Assembly (NCBI RefSeq): GCF_029837695.1
Contig: NZ_JAOEEA010000016.1
Span: 1 to 64,000 of the forward strand
From: Pseudomonas sp. GD04019
GTDB taxonomy: Bacteria; Pseudomonadota; Gammaproteobacteria; Pseudomonadales; Pseudomonadaceae
DNA: 64,000 nt
Direction: 5' to 3'
Position numbers and translations under genes: made by a program. Shown one piece after another: positions 49,905 through 58,537 of the stretch (positions are counted from its first letter, which is position 1; each line of letters begins with the position of its first letter). Below the pieces are notes generated by a model. It did no database searches, was not told where the DNA came from, and saw nothing but the letters and a program-made list of their open reading frames with translations.

Positions 49905-51014
49905 ATGAGTTGCGATTTCCTCGCCCAGGCCGTGCCGGGCGTGCAGAAACTTTCGCCCTATGTGCCGGGCAAGCCGGTCGATGAGCTGGCCCGTGAGCTG
50001 AATCTCGACCCGGCCGGCATCGTTAAGCTGGCCAGCAACGAGAACCCGCTGGGCCCGTCGCCCAGGGCGCTGGAAGCGATCCGCGCCGAGCTGGCCGAGC
50101 TGACCCGCTACCCGGATGGCAATGGTTTCGAGCTGAAGTCCAGGCTGGCCGCACGCTGCGGCGTGACGGCGGCCCAGGTGACCCTGGGCAACGGCTCCAA
50201 CGACATCCTCGACCTGGTCGCCCGCGCCTGGCTGGCACCGGGCCTGAATGCCGTGTTCAGCCAGTACGCCTTCGCCGTGTACCCGATCGCCACTCAGGCC
50301 GTCGGCGCCCAGGGCAAGGCGGTACCGGCCAGGGACCATGGTCATGATCTGGAAGCCATGCTGGCGGCCATCGACTCCAACACCCGCGTGGTGTTCATCG
50401 CCAACCCGAACAACCCGACCGGCACCTGGTTCGGCCCGGACGCGCTGGAGTCCTTCCTCGCTCGCGTGCCGGAGAACGTGCTGGTAGTGCTGGACGAGGC
50501 CTATATCGAGTACGCCGAGGGTGACGAGCTGCCGGATGGCCTCGACTACCTGGCGCGCTACCCGAATCTACTGGTCTCGCGCACCTTCTCCAAGGCCTAC
50601 GGCCTGGCCTCGCTGCGCGTCGGCTATGCGCTGAGCTCGCCGCAGGTGGCCGATACGCTCAATCGCGTGCGCGCGCCGTTCAATGTCAACAGCCTGGCCC
50701 TGACCGCTGCCTGCGCGGCGCTGGACGATACCGATTACCTGGCCGCCAGCCGCCGCACCAACGACGCCGGCATGGCGCAGTTGGAGGCTGGCTTCCGCCG
50801 TCTGGGGCTGAGCTGGATTGCCTCCAAGGGCAACTTCATCGCCGTCGATTTCGCCCGCGACGCCGCGCCGATCAACCAGGCGCTGCTGCAGGCCGGGGTG
50901 ATCGTGCGCCCGGTGGCCGGTTACGGCATGCCGACCTTCCTGCGTGTGTCCATCGGCACCGAGCAGGAGAACGCCCGCTTCCTCGAGGCGCTGGAGCAGA
51001 TTCTCCGTGGCTGA
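49905..51014 (+). CDS. hisC: Histidinol-phosphate / aromatic aminotransferase
   Basis: This 369-residue class I/II aminotransferase has LASNENPLGPSPRALEAI (~41-58), LGNGSNDILDLVARAWL (~87-103), FIANPNNPTGTWFG (~161-174), LDEAYIEYAEGDELP and the PLP Lys in SRTFSKAYGLASLRVGYAL (~225-243). In pseudomonads this second HisC copy sits between pheA and tyrA and serves aromatic amino acid synthesis as well as histidine. The stop lies inside the first codons of tyrA-aroA. Confidence 0.96.
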   Translation: MSCDFLAQAVPGVQKLSPYVPGKPVDELARELNLDPAGIVKLASNENPLGPSPRALEAIRAELAELTRYPDGNGFELKSRLAARCGVTAAQVTLGNGSNDILDLVARAWLAPGLNAVFSQYAFAVYPIATQAVGAQGKAVPARDHGHDLEAMLAAIDSNTRVVFIANPNNPTGTWFGPDALESFLARVPENVLVVLDEAYIEYAEGDELPDGLDYLARYPNLLVSRTFSKAYGLASLRVGYALSSPQVADTLNRVRAPFNVNSLALTAACAALDDTDYLAASRRTNDAGMAQLEAGFRRLGLSWIASKGNFIAVDFARDAAPINQALLQAGVIVRPVAGYGMPTFLRVSIGTEQENARFLEALEQILRG

Positions 51015-53244
51015 TGCAATGCCGCTGCAACAAGCTGCGAGCAAACTCGGCCGCCTGGTGGTGGTTGGGCTCGGCCTTATTGGCGGCTCCTTCGCCAAGG
51101 GGATTCGCGAGAAAGGGCTGTTCAGCGAAGTGGTGGGGGTGGATCTGGACGCCGAGTCGCGTCGCCTGGCCGTGGAGTTGGGCGTGGTCGACCGCTGCGA
51201 GACCGAGCTGGCCGCCTGTCAGGGCGCCGCGGTGATCCAGTTGGCGGTGCCTATCCTGGCCATGGAAAAGGTGCTGGCCCAGCTGGCGCGCCTGGATCTG
51301 GGCAATGCCGTGCTGACCGATGTGGGCAGCGCCAAGGGCAATGTGGTGCGCGCCGCGCGTTCGGCCTTCGGTGGCGATGTGGCGCGTTTCGTTCCGGGTC
51401 ATCCCATCGCCGGTTCCGAGCAGAGCGGGGTGGAAGCCTCCAATGTCGAGCTGTTCCGTCGTCACAAGGTGATCCTCACGCCGCAAGCTTGCACCGATGC
51501 CGAGGCGCTGGCGCTGGTCGACGGCTTGTGGCGCGCTCTGGGGGCCGACGTGGAGCACATGGAGGTGGAGCACCACGACCAGGTGCTGGCCGCTACCAGT
51601 CATCTGCCGCACCTGCTGGCCTTTACCCTGGTCGACTCGCTGGCCAAACGCAGCGAGAACCTGGAGATCTTCCGTTACGCCGCCGGCGGCTTCCGCGACT
51701 TCACGCGGATTGCCGGCAGCGATCCGGTGATGTGGCACGACATCTTCCTCGCCAACCGCGAGGCGGTGTTGCGCACGTTAGATGCATTTCGCGATGACCT
51801 CGACGCCCTGCGCGGCGCGGTCGACGCAGGGGACGGGCATCAGTTGCTGGGCGTGTTCACCCGCGCCCGGCATGCCCGCGAGCATTTCAGCAAAATCCTG
51901 GCCCGCAGGGCCTATGTGGACGCCATGCACTCGAATGATCTGATCTACCTCGCCAATCCCGGTGGCTCTCTCTCCGGTCGCATCCGCGTACCGGGCGACA
52001 AGTCCATCTCGCACCGCTCGATCATGCTCGGCTCGCTGGCCGAGGGCACCACTCAGGTGGAAGGCTTCCTCGAGGGCGAAGACGCCCTGGCCACTCTGCA
52101 GGCCTTCCGCGACATGGGCGTAGTGATCGAAGGTCCGCATCATGGCAAGGTGACCATTCACGGCGTCGGTCTGAATGGCCTGAAGCCGCCGCCCGGCCCA
52201 CTGTACCTGGGCAACTCCGGCACCTCCATGCGCCTGCTCTCCGGTCTGCTGGCCGCGCAGCCGTTCGATACCGTGTTGACCGGCGATGCCTCACTGTCCA
52301 AGCGCCCGATGAACCGCGTGGCCAAGCCGCTGCGCGAGATGGGTGCGGTGATCGAGACCGGTCCGGAAGGCCGTCCGCCGATGCACATCAAGGGTGGTCA
52401 GCGCCTGACCGGCATGAGCTACGAGATGCCGATGGCCAGCGCCCAGGTCAAGTCCTGCCTGCTGTTGGCTGGTCTCTACGCCGCTGGCGAAACCGCGGTG
52501 ACCGAGCCGGCGCCGACTCGTGACCACACCGAGCGCATGCTGCGCGGCTTCGGCTATCCGGTGGCGGTGGATGGCAATGTCGCCACCGTTGAGTCTGGCC
52601 ACAAGCTCAGCGCCACTCATATCGAAGTGCCGGCCGATATCTCCTCGGCTGCCTTCTTCCTGGTCGCCGCCAGCATTGCCGAAGGCTCCGAGCTGGTGCT
52701 GGAGCATGTCGGCATCAACCCGACCCGTACCGGCGTGATCGACATCCTCAAACTGATGGGCGCTGACCTGACCCTGGAAAACCAGCGTGAAGTGGGTGGC
52801 GAGCCCGTCGCCGATATCCGTGTGCGTGCCGCCAAACTCAAGGGCATCGATATCCCGGAAGATCTGGTGCCGCTGGCCATCGATGAGTTCCCCGTGCTGT
52901 TCGTCGCCGCCGCCTGTGCCGAAGGCCGCACCGTGCTGCGTGGTGCGGAAGAGTTGCGGGTCAAGGAGTCCGACCGTATCCAGGTCATGGCCGATGGCCT
53001 GATCGCCCTGGGCGTCAAGGCTGAGCCGACGCCAGACGGCATCATCATCGAGGGTGGCGCCTTCGGCGGTGGTGAGGTGTGGAGCCATGGTGATCACCGC
53101 ATCGCCATGTCCTTCAGCGTGGCCTCGCTGCGCGCCGGCGGCGCTATCCGCATCCACGATTGCGCCAACGTCGCCACTTCCTTCCCGAATTTCCTCGGGC
53201 TGGCGGCGCAGGTCGGCATCCGCGTGGCGGAGGAGGGCAAATGA
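51007..53244 (+). CDS. tyrA-aroA: Fused cyclohexadienyl/prephenate dehydrogenase and EPSP synthase
   Basis: The first ~290 residues of this ~745-residue fusion are TyrA: LVVVGLGLIGGSFAKGIREKG (NAD loop), VGSAKGNVV, GHPIAGSEQSGVEAS and HHDQVLAATSHLPHLLAF. From ~residue 315 comes AroA: PGDKSISHRSIMLGSLAEG, LGNSGTSMRLLSGLLA, ASAQVKSCLLLAGLYA, DISSAAFFLVAA and RVKESDRIQVMADGL. The first domain makes hydroxyphenylpyruvate (or arogenate product) and the second 5-enolpyruvylshikimate-3-phosphate. GTG 51007 overlaps hisC by eight bases; ATG 51019 is an alternative. The fusion is normal in Pseudomonas. Confidence 0.97.
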   Translation: MADAMPLQQAASKLGRLVVVGLGLIGGSFAKGIREKGLFSEVVGVDLDAESRRLAVELGVVDRCETELAACQGAAVIQLAVPILAMEKVLAQLARLDLGNAVLTDVGSAKGNVVRAARSAFGGDVARFVPGHPIAGSEQSGVEASNVELFRRHKVILTPQACTDAEALALVDGLWRALGADVEHMEVEHHDQVLAATSHLPHLLAFTLVDSLAKRSENLEIFRYAAGGFRDFTRIAGSDPVMWHDIFLANREAVLRTLDAFRDDLDALRGAVDAGDGHQLLGVFTRARHAREHFSKILARRAYVDAMHSNDLIYLANPGGSLSGRIRVPGDKSISHRSIMLGSLAEGTTQVEGFLEGEDALATLQAFRDMGVVIEGPHHGKVTIHGVGLNGLKPPPGPLYLGNSGTSMRLLSGLLAAQPFDTVLTGDASLSKRPMNRVAKPLREMGAVIETGPEGRPPMHIKGGQRLTGMSYEMPMASAQVKSCLLLAGLYAAGETAVTEPAPTRDHTERMLRGFGYPVAVDGNVATVESGHKLSATHIEVPADISSAAFFLVAASIAEGSELVLEHVGINPTRTGVIDILKLMGADLTLENQREVGGEPVADIRVRAAKLKGIDIPEDLVPLAIDEFPVLFVAAACAEGRTVLRGAEELRVKESDRIQVMADGLIALGVKAEPTPDGIIIEGGAFGGGEVWSHGDHRIAMSFSVASLRAGGAIRIHDCANVATSFPNFLGLAAQVGIRVAEEGK

Positions 53245-53909
53245 GCGCCGTAGTCATCACCATCGACGGGCCGAGCGGTTCGGGCAAGGGCACCATCGCC
53301 GGCCTGCTGGCCGCCAAGCTGGGCTGGAATCTGCTGGATTCCGGCGCGCTCTACCGTCTGCTGGCCTTTGCTGCCGGCAACCACGGCATCGACCTGACCA
53401 ACGAAGAGGCGCTGAAGACCCTGGCTGCCCATCTGGACGTGCAGTTCATCGGTAAGCGCATCATCCTCGAGGGCGATGAAGTCACCGACGACATTCGCAA
53501 CGAGCAGGTTGGCGCCGGTGCTTCCATGGTCGCTTCCCTGCCTGCGGTGCGCGAAGCGCTGCTGCAGCGCCAGCGTGCCTTCCGCGAGGCGCCGGGCCTG
53601 GTGGCCGACGGTCGCGACATGGGCACCGTGGTATTCCCCGAGGCGCCGTTGAAGATTTATCTGACCGCCAGTGCCGAGGAGCGCGCCCGTCGCCGCTACC
53701 TGCAGTTGAAAGGTAAGGTCGAAGGTGTTAGCCTGCCGAGTCTGCTAGACGAGATTCGTGCGCGCGATGAGCGCGACATGCAGCGTGCGGTGGCTCCGTT
53801 GAAGCCGGCAGTCGATGCCATTCAACTGGACTCCACCGAGCTGAGCATCGAGCAGGTGATGGAAAGAATTCTCAGCGAGGTCGCCAGTCGCGATCTTGCG
53901 GGTAACTGA
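53241..53909 (+). CDS. cmk: Cytidylate kinase
   Basis: This 222-residue protein starts MSAVVITIDGPSGSGKGTIA with the P-loop and has LLDSGALYRLLAF (~32-44), VADGRDMGTVVFPEA (~125-139) and ASAEERARRRYLQLKGK (~148-164). It phosphorylates CMP and dCMP. ATG 53241 overlaps the aroA stop (ATGA) and has the AGGAGGGC ribosome site; an earlier in-frame start at 53160 is inside aroA. Confidence 0.97.
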   Translation: MSAVVITIDGPSGSGKGTIAGLLAAKLGWNLLDSGALYRLLAFAAGNHGIDLTNEEALKTLAAHLDVQFIGKRIILEGDEVTDDIRNEQVGAGASMVASLPAVREALLQRQRAFREAPGLVADGRDMGTVVFPEAPLKIYLTASAEERARRRYLQLKGKVEGVSLPSLLDEIRARDERDMQRAVAPLKPAVDAIQLDSTELSIEQVMERILSEVASRDLAGN

Positions 53910-53942
53910 GCCGCGGCTGTCTTAAGTCGAAAGGCTCGCAAG

Positions 53943-53985
53943 GAGGCATGCGGGAGACCAGTCATAGTCCCGCAGGCCTCTTTTT
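53943..53985 (+). terminator. Intrinsic terminator or attenuator between cmk and rpsA
   Basis: The 13-base arms 53943-53955 and 53968-53980 pair with a single mismatch around a 12-base loop, followed directly by TTTTT (53981-53985). It lies 34 bases after cmk and 70 before rpsA, so it would uncouple S1 synthesis from the amino acid operon or be read through in part. Confidence 0.85.
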
Positions 53986-54054
53986 ACATAACGAACCCAC
54001 ATTGTCTGGAGTGTGGTTTGGGCGAATCCCCGCCCTTGATCAACAGGAATCAAC

Positions 54055-55734
54055 ATGAGCGAAAGCTTTGCAGAACTTTTTGAAGAAAGCCTGAAATCCC
54101 TCGACATGCAGCCGGGTGCCATCATCACCGGCATCGTGGTCGACATCGACGGTGACTGGGTCACCGTGCATGCCGGCCTGAAGTCCGAGGGCGTCATCCC
54201 GCTCGACCAGTTCTTCAACGAACAAGGCGAGCTGACCATCAAGGTCGGTGACGAAGTCCACGTTGCGCTGGACGCTGTGGAAGACGGCTTCGGTGAAACC
54301 AAGCTGTCCCGCGAGAAAGCCAAGCGCGCCGAGTCCTGGCTGGTTCTGGAAGCCGCTTTCAATGCTGAGGAAGTAGTCAAGGGCGTTATCAACGGCAAGG
54401 TCAAAGGCGGCTTCACCGTTGACGTCAACGGCATCCGCGCGTTCCTGCCGGGCTCCCTGGTCGATGTTCGTCCGGTGCGTGATACCACTCACCTGGAAGG
54501 CAAAGAGCTGGAGTTCAAGGTCATCAAGCTGGACCAGAAGCGCAACAACGTTGTCGTTTCCCGTCGCAGCGTGCTGGAAGCCGAGAACAGCGCCGAGCGC
54601 GAAGCTCTGCTGGAATCCCTGCAGGAAGGCCAGCAGGTCAAAGGTATCGTCAAGAACCTCACCGACTACGGTGCGTTCGTTGACCTGGGCGGCGTAGATG
54701 GTCTGCTGCACATCACCGACATGGCTTGGAAGCGCATCAAGCACCCGTCCGAGATCGTCAACGTTGGCGACGAGATCGACGTCAAGGTCCTGAAGTACGA
54801 TCGCGAGCGCAACCGCGTCTCCCTGGGTCTGAAGCAGCTGGGCGAAGATCCATGGGTTGCCATCAAAGCGCGCTACCCGGAAGGTACCCGTGTTACCGCC
54901 AAAGTCACCAACCTGACCGACTACGGCTGCTTCGCCGAGCTGGAAGAGGGCGTGGAAGGCCTGGTACACGTATCCGAGATGGATTGGACCAACAAGAACA
55001 TCCACCCGTCCAAGGTCGTTCAGGTCGGCGACGAAGTGGAAGTTCAGGTTCTCGACATCGACGAAGAGCGTCGTCGTATCTCCCTGGGCATCAAGCAGTG
55101 CAAGTCGAACCCGTGGGAAGACTTCTCTGGCCAGTTCAACAAGGGCGACAAGATCTCCGGCACCATCAAGTCGATCACCGATTTCGGTATCTTCATTGGT
55201 CTGGACGGCGGCATCGACGGTCTGGTTCACCTGTCCGACATCTCCTGGAATGAAGTGGGCGAAGAAGCCGTACGTCGTTTCAAGAAGGGCGACGAGCTGG
55301 AAACCGTCATCCTCTCCGTTGATCCGGAGCGCGAGCGCATCTCCCTGGGCATCAAGCAGCTGGAAGACGATCCGTTCTCCAACTACGCCTCCCTGAACGA
55401 GAAAGGCACCATCGTGCGCGGTACCGTCAAGGAAGTGGACGCCAAAGGCGCTGTAATCAGCCTGGGCGGCGATATCGAAGGCATCCTGAAAGCCTCCGAA
55501 ATCAGCCGTGATCGTGTTGAAGACGCCCGTAACGTGCTGAAAGAAGGCGACGAAGTCGAAGCCAAGATCATCAGCATCGACCGCAAGTCCCGCGTGATCA
55601 GCCTGTCCGTCAAGTCCAAAGACGTCGAAGACGAAAAGGACGCGATGAAAGAGCTGCGCACCAAGCAGGAAAGCGAAAGCACTGGTCCGACCACCATCGG
55701 TGATCTGATCCGCGCTCAGATGAACCAGAACTAA
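54055..55734 (+). CDS. rpsA: 30S ribosomal protein S1
   Basis: This 559-residue protein has six S1 RNA-binding repeats (starting near residues 20, 105, 190, 277, 364 and 451), for example GAFVDLGGVDGLLHITDMAW (third) and GCFAELEEGVEGLVHVSEMDW (fourth). It binds mRNA leaders and is needed for initiation on most transcripts. It usually represses its own translation. The AACAGGAATCAAC stretch before ATG 54055 is a weak Shine-Dalgarno, as in other rpsA genes. Strong terminators lie before and after. Confidence 0.99.
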   Translation: MSESFAELFEESLKSLDMQPGAIITGIVVDIDGDWVTVHAGLKSEGVIPLDQFFNEQGELTIKVGDEVHVALDAVEDGFGETKLSREKAKRAESWLVLEAAFNAEEVVKGVINGKVKGGFTVDVNGIRAFLPGSLVDVRPVRDTTHLEGKELEFKVIKLDQKRNNVVVSRRSVLEAENSAEREALLESLQEGQQVKGIVKNLTDYGAFVDLGGVDGLLHITDMAWKRIKHPSEIVNVGDEIDVKVLKYDRERNRVSLGLKQLGEDPWVAIKARYPEGTRVTAKVTNLTDYGCFAELEEGVEGLVHVSEMDWTNKNIHPSKVVQVGDEVEVQVLDIDEERRRISLGIKQCKSNPWEDFSGQFNKGDKISGTIKSITDFGIFIGLDGGIDGLVHLSDISWNEVGEEAVRRFKKGDELETVILSVDPERERISLGIKQLEDDPFSNYASLNEKGTIVRGTVKEVDAKGAVISLGGDIEGILKASEISRDRVEDARNVLKEGDEVEAKIISIDRKSRVISLSVKSKDVEDEKDAMKELRTKQESESTGPTTIGDLIRAQMNQN

Positions 55735-55750
55735 GTTCCGGTGCTTCTGG

Positions 55751-55778
55751 AAAAAGGGCGACTTCGGTCGCCCTTTTT
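55751..55778 (+). terminator. Intrinsic terminator of rpsA
   Basis: AAAAAGGGCGAC (55751-55762), loop TTCG and GTCGCCCTTTTT (55767-55778) form a perfect 12-base-pair stem with a built-in U-tract, starting 17 bases after the rpsA stop. Confidence 0.95.
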
Positions 55779-55855
55779 CATTTCCTGAGGGCTGGTATTT
55801 TCCCCCTTGACATTCGGGCTACCCAAACATCGACAGGCGTGCTAAAAACACCCTA

Positions 55856-55868
55856 CTAGATGATCTAG
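55856..55868. other. Palindrome before ihfB
   Basis: CTAGATGATCTAG is a perfect 13-base palindrome 25 bases before the ihfB start. It might be a protein site in the ihfB promoter region, but no matching consensus was recognised. Confidence 0.3.
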
Positions 55869-55892
55869 CCGCTTGAAAAAGAAGGGAAAACC

Positions 55893-56177
55893 ATGACCAA
55901 GTCGGAGTTGATCGAGCGCATAGTCACCCACCAGGGGCTGCTGTCCTCCAAGGATGTGGAGCTGGCGATCAAGACCATGCTGGAGCAGATGTCCCAGGCT
56001 CTGGCGACCGGCGATCGCATCGAGATCCGCGGCTTCGGCAGCTTTTCCCTGCACTACCGCGCACCTCGCGTGGGGCGTAATCCCAAGACCGGCGAGTCCG
56101 TACGCCTAGACGGCAAGTTCGTGCCGCACTTCAAGCCCGGCAAGGAATTGCGTGACCGTGTCAATGAGGATGAATGA
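55893..56177 (+). CDS. ihfB: Integration host factor subunit beta
   Basis: This 94-residue protein of the HU/IHF family starts MTKSELIERIVTHQGLLSSKDVELAIKTMLEQM. It has the core RIEIRGFGSFSLHYRAPRVGRNPKTGESV (~45-73, with the DNA-intercalating Pro in GRNPKTGE) and ends RDRVNEDE. With IhfA it bends DNA at promoters and recombination sites. In P. aeruginosa it borders the O-antigen locus, as it borders lapA-wbpVLM here. AAGAAGGGAAAA is the ribosome site. Confidence 0.98.
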   Translation: MTKSELIERIVTHQGLLSSKDVELAIKTMLEQMSQALATGDRIEIRGFGSFSLHYRAPRVGRNPKTGESVRLDGKFVPHFKPGKELRDRVNEDE

Positions 56178-56210
56178 GCTGAGCTGGTCACGGCTCGCAA
56201 GGAGCTGAAT

Positions 56211-56456
56211 ATGCTTGGCAGTATTAAGCGTTTGATTTTGCTGGGAACGCTTTTGCTGGTTGGAGTAGCGATCCTGCTGCTCATGCTGCAAAATCCGCAG
56301 CGTTCTGAGTTCCACATTCTATTCTGGGTTACTCCGGAGCTACCCTTTTCTGTTTTCCTGATTCTGGCTTTTGTGTTCGGCGCCGTCGGCTCGCTTTTGT
56401 TGAGCCTTTTGGCGGCGAGACGCAGTGCTATCCGAACGAAGCCGAAGGCTGGTTGA
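56211..56456 (+). CDS. lapA: LapA (DUF1049) inner-membrane protein
   Basis: This 81-residue protein has two membrane helices (~8-26 and ~43-63), an LLLMLQNPQRSEFHILFWVTPELPFSVFLILAF pattern and a short basic tail RRSAIRTKPKAG. It belongs to the lipopolysaccharide-assembly protein A family, which with LapB tunes LpxC turnover in enterobacteria. LapB is not next to it here. CAAGGAGCTGAAT precedes ATG 56211. Confidence 0.9.
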   Translation: MLGSIKRLILLGTLLLVGVAILLLMLQNPQRSEFHILFWVTPELPFSVFLILAFVFGAVGSLLLSLLAARRSAIRTKPKAG

Positions 56457-56541
56457 GTTTTTTTATGAGTTGTTGCGTCCTCGGGCTCCTTCCAAATGAA
56501 TGGCACACGCTTATCCAAGTCGTCTCGTTAGAGTCTGAACA

Positions 56542-57507
56542 ATGATGCGGGTGCTGGTGACGGGCGCCTCAGGTTTTGTTGGGGGGGCGCTGGTTCGCCG
56601 TCTTATCACTGAGCCGGAGATCCAGGCGGTTGCAGGCGTGCGCGAGCCAACTCGTGCGCCGGGTGATATGGCATGCGATTTCCTGGAGTTGGGTAATCTG
56701 GAAGATTGTCGGCTCGAGGCTCAGCAGCTACAGGGCGTGCAGGTTGTCGTGCATACCGCGGCCCGTGTCCATGTGATGCGCGAGCGCTCTGCTGATCCAC
56801 TGGCGGAGTTTCAGCGGGTCAATGTCGACGGCACCCTTTCTCTCGCCAGGGCTGCTGCAGCGGCTGGCGTTCGGCGATTCCTATTTGTCAGTTCCATCAA
56901 GGTCAATGGAGAGTCGACACCGGCTAACTCGCCGTTCCGAGCGGATGACTTGCCCGCGCCTATGGATTCCTATGGAATCTCCAAGCTCGAGGCTGAGCAG
57001 GGACTGTTCCAGATCGCGCGCGAATCTGGAATGGAGGTGGTAATAATTCGCCCCCCCTTGGTTTACGGGCCAGGTGTACGCGCCAACTTTCTCAGCATGA
57101 TGCGCTGGCTGCATCGAGGTATTCCGCTGCCGCTCGGTGGAATCGATAACCGTCGGAGTCTGGTGGCTCTGGATAATCTCGTCGATCTGCTGGTGCGCTG
57201 CCTCGCACATCCGGCCGCCGTCAATCAGGTGTTCCTCGTCAGTGATGGCGAAGATCTCTCCACTAGCGAGCTGTTGCGTCGTCTTGGTCTCGCCCTCAAG
57301 CAATCGGCCCGCCTTTGGAGTTGGGCGACTCCCATGTTGCATACGCTGTTGCGGATAACGGGGCGCGATGCGTTGATACAGCGGCTGTATGGTTCCCTGC
57401 AGGTGGATATCGACAAGACGCGAACGCTATTGGATTGGGCTCCGCCGATTAGCTCTGATGAAGCTTTGCGCCTGACCGCGGAGAGCTTTCGGAGGAATGC
57501 ATGCTGA
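56542..57507 (+). CDS. wbpV: NAD-dependent epimerase/dehydratase, WbpV-like
   Basis: The 321-residue extended SDR has VLVTGASGFVGGALVRRL (~4-21), VVHTAARVHVMRE (~71-83), catalytic Ser in FLFVSSIKVNGE (~114-125) and Tyr-x3-Lys in PMDSYGISKLEAEQGL (~137-152). Lying before wbpL and wbpM, it fits WbpV of P. aeruginosa serotype O6, which reduces the 4-keto product of WbpM to UDP-QuiNAc; 4-epimerase activity is the alternative. ATG 56545 could equally be the start. Its end overlaps wbpL by seven bases. Confidence 0.82.
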   Translation: MMRVLVTGASGFVGGALVRRLITEPEIQAVAGVREPTRAPGDMACDFLELGNLEDCRLEAQQLQGVQVVVHTAARVHVMRERSADPLAEFQRVNVDGTLSLARAAAAAGVRRFLFVSSIKVNGESTPANSPFRADDLPAPMDSYGISKLEAEQGLFQIARESGMEVVIIRPPLVYGPGVRANFLSMMRWLHRGIPLPLGGIDNRRSLVALDNLVDLLVRCLAHPAAVNQVFLVSDGEDLSTSELLRRLGLALKQSARLWSWATPMLHTLLRITGRDALIQRLYGSLQVDIDKTRTLLDWAPPISSDEALRLTAESFRRNAC

Positions 57508-58511
57508 TCTTGGCCCTGCTTCTGTCTGCGGTGTTGCTGCTTTCCTGGGGGTTGACTGGGGGGCTGCGGCGGTATGCGCTGCAGCGCAACGTCCTGGACA
57601 TGCCCAATCAGCGCAGCTCTCATAGCGTGCCCACCCCACGGGGCGGGGGCATGGCCATAGTGATGAGCTTTTTACTGGCCTTGCTAGTCGCGTTGGCGCT
57701 TGGGTGGCTCGCCTTAGGGCCAGCTATGGCGCTGTTGGGGGCTGGATCCCTGGTGGCTGTAATTGGTTTTCTCGACGATCACGGCCATGTGCCGGCTCGC
57801 TGGCGCCTGTTTGTCCATTTTACGGCCGCTATCTGGGGGCTTTGTTGGCTTGGCGGTATGCCCCCTATGAAGCTCGGCGACACAAATATCGAGCTGGGCT
57901 GGTTGGGTGGCATCTTCGGGGCAGTGTATTTGGTCTGGCTGCTCAACCTGTATAACTTCATGGATGGTATCGACGGCATTGCAGGTGTCGAGGCAGTGAC
58001 ATGCTGCCTGTCTGTGGTATTGATCTGCATCCTGCTGGGCAATTGGCAGGCGGCGCTGCTGCCCGCTGCGTTAGGACTGGCTGCGATGGGGTTCCTCATA
58101 TGGAATTTCCCGCCGGCGAGAATCTTCATGGGGGACGCCGGCAGCGGCTTTCTTGGTCTGATACTGGGGCTGATCTCGCTGTACATGACTTGGCTCGAGC
58201 CCCAGTTGTTTCTGGTGTGGCTGATTCTGCTTGGCGTCTTTCTGGTTGATGCCAGCATCACCCTGCTACGCCGGTTTGTCCGAGGAGAGAAGGTTTATCA
58301 GGCGCACCGCAGTCATGCCTATCAACATGCCTCTCGCCAATATGGGAAGCATCTGCCTGTTACCCTGGCGGTGGTTGCTATTAATTTATGCTGGCTTACA
58401 CCTCTGGCTGTCTGGGTGGCTTTGGATGGGAATGCCTGGTTGGCGTTGCCGCTAGCCTATGTACCGTTGGTCTGCTTGGCTCTTAGGTATCGTGCTGGTC
58501 TTGCAGAGTAG
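57501..58511 (+). CDS. wbpL: WbpL: initiating sugar-phosphate transferase to undecaprenyl phosphate
   Basis: This is a 336-residue polytopic enzyme of the WecA/MraY family with about ten membrane helices. Diagnostic cytoplasmic motifs are NQRSSHSVPTPRGGGMAIV (~36-54), IGFLDDHGHVPARWRLF (~89-105), LNLYNFMDGIDGIAG (~148-162) and ARIFMGDAGSGFLGLILG (~206-223). The histidine loop is QAHRSHAYQHASR (~264-276). It starts the O chain by loading an amino sugar-1-phosphate on the lipid. ATG 57501 has a GGAGGAATGC ribosome site inside wbpV. Confidence 0.93.
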   Translation: MLILALLLSAVLLLSWGLTGGLRRYALQRNVLDMPNQRSSHSVPTPRGGGMAIVMSFLLALLVALALGWLALGPAMALLGAGSLVAVIGFLDDHGHVPARWRLFVHFTAAIWGLCWLGGMPPMKLGDTNIELGWLGGIFGAVYLVWLLNLYNFMDGIDGIAGVEAVTCCLSVVLICILLGNWQAALLPAALGLAAMGFLIWNFPPARIFMGDAGSGFLGLILGLISLYMTWLEPQLFLVWLILLGVFLVDASITLLRRFVRGEKVYQAHRSHAYQHASRQYGKHLPVTLAVVAINLCWLTPLAVWVALDGNAWLALPLAYVPLVCLALRYRAGLAE

Positions 58512-58537
58512 TCTGAATCGATAGGGGCATGGAGCCT

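Noticed and set aside
55807..55812. A perfect TTGACA -35 before ihfB
   Set aside because: No acceptable -10 lies 15-19 bases downstream; the nearest TA-rich sequence (GCTAAAAA) is 29 bases away.
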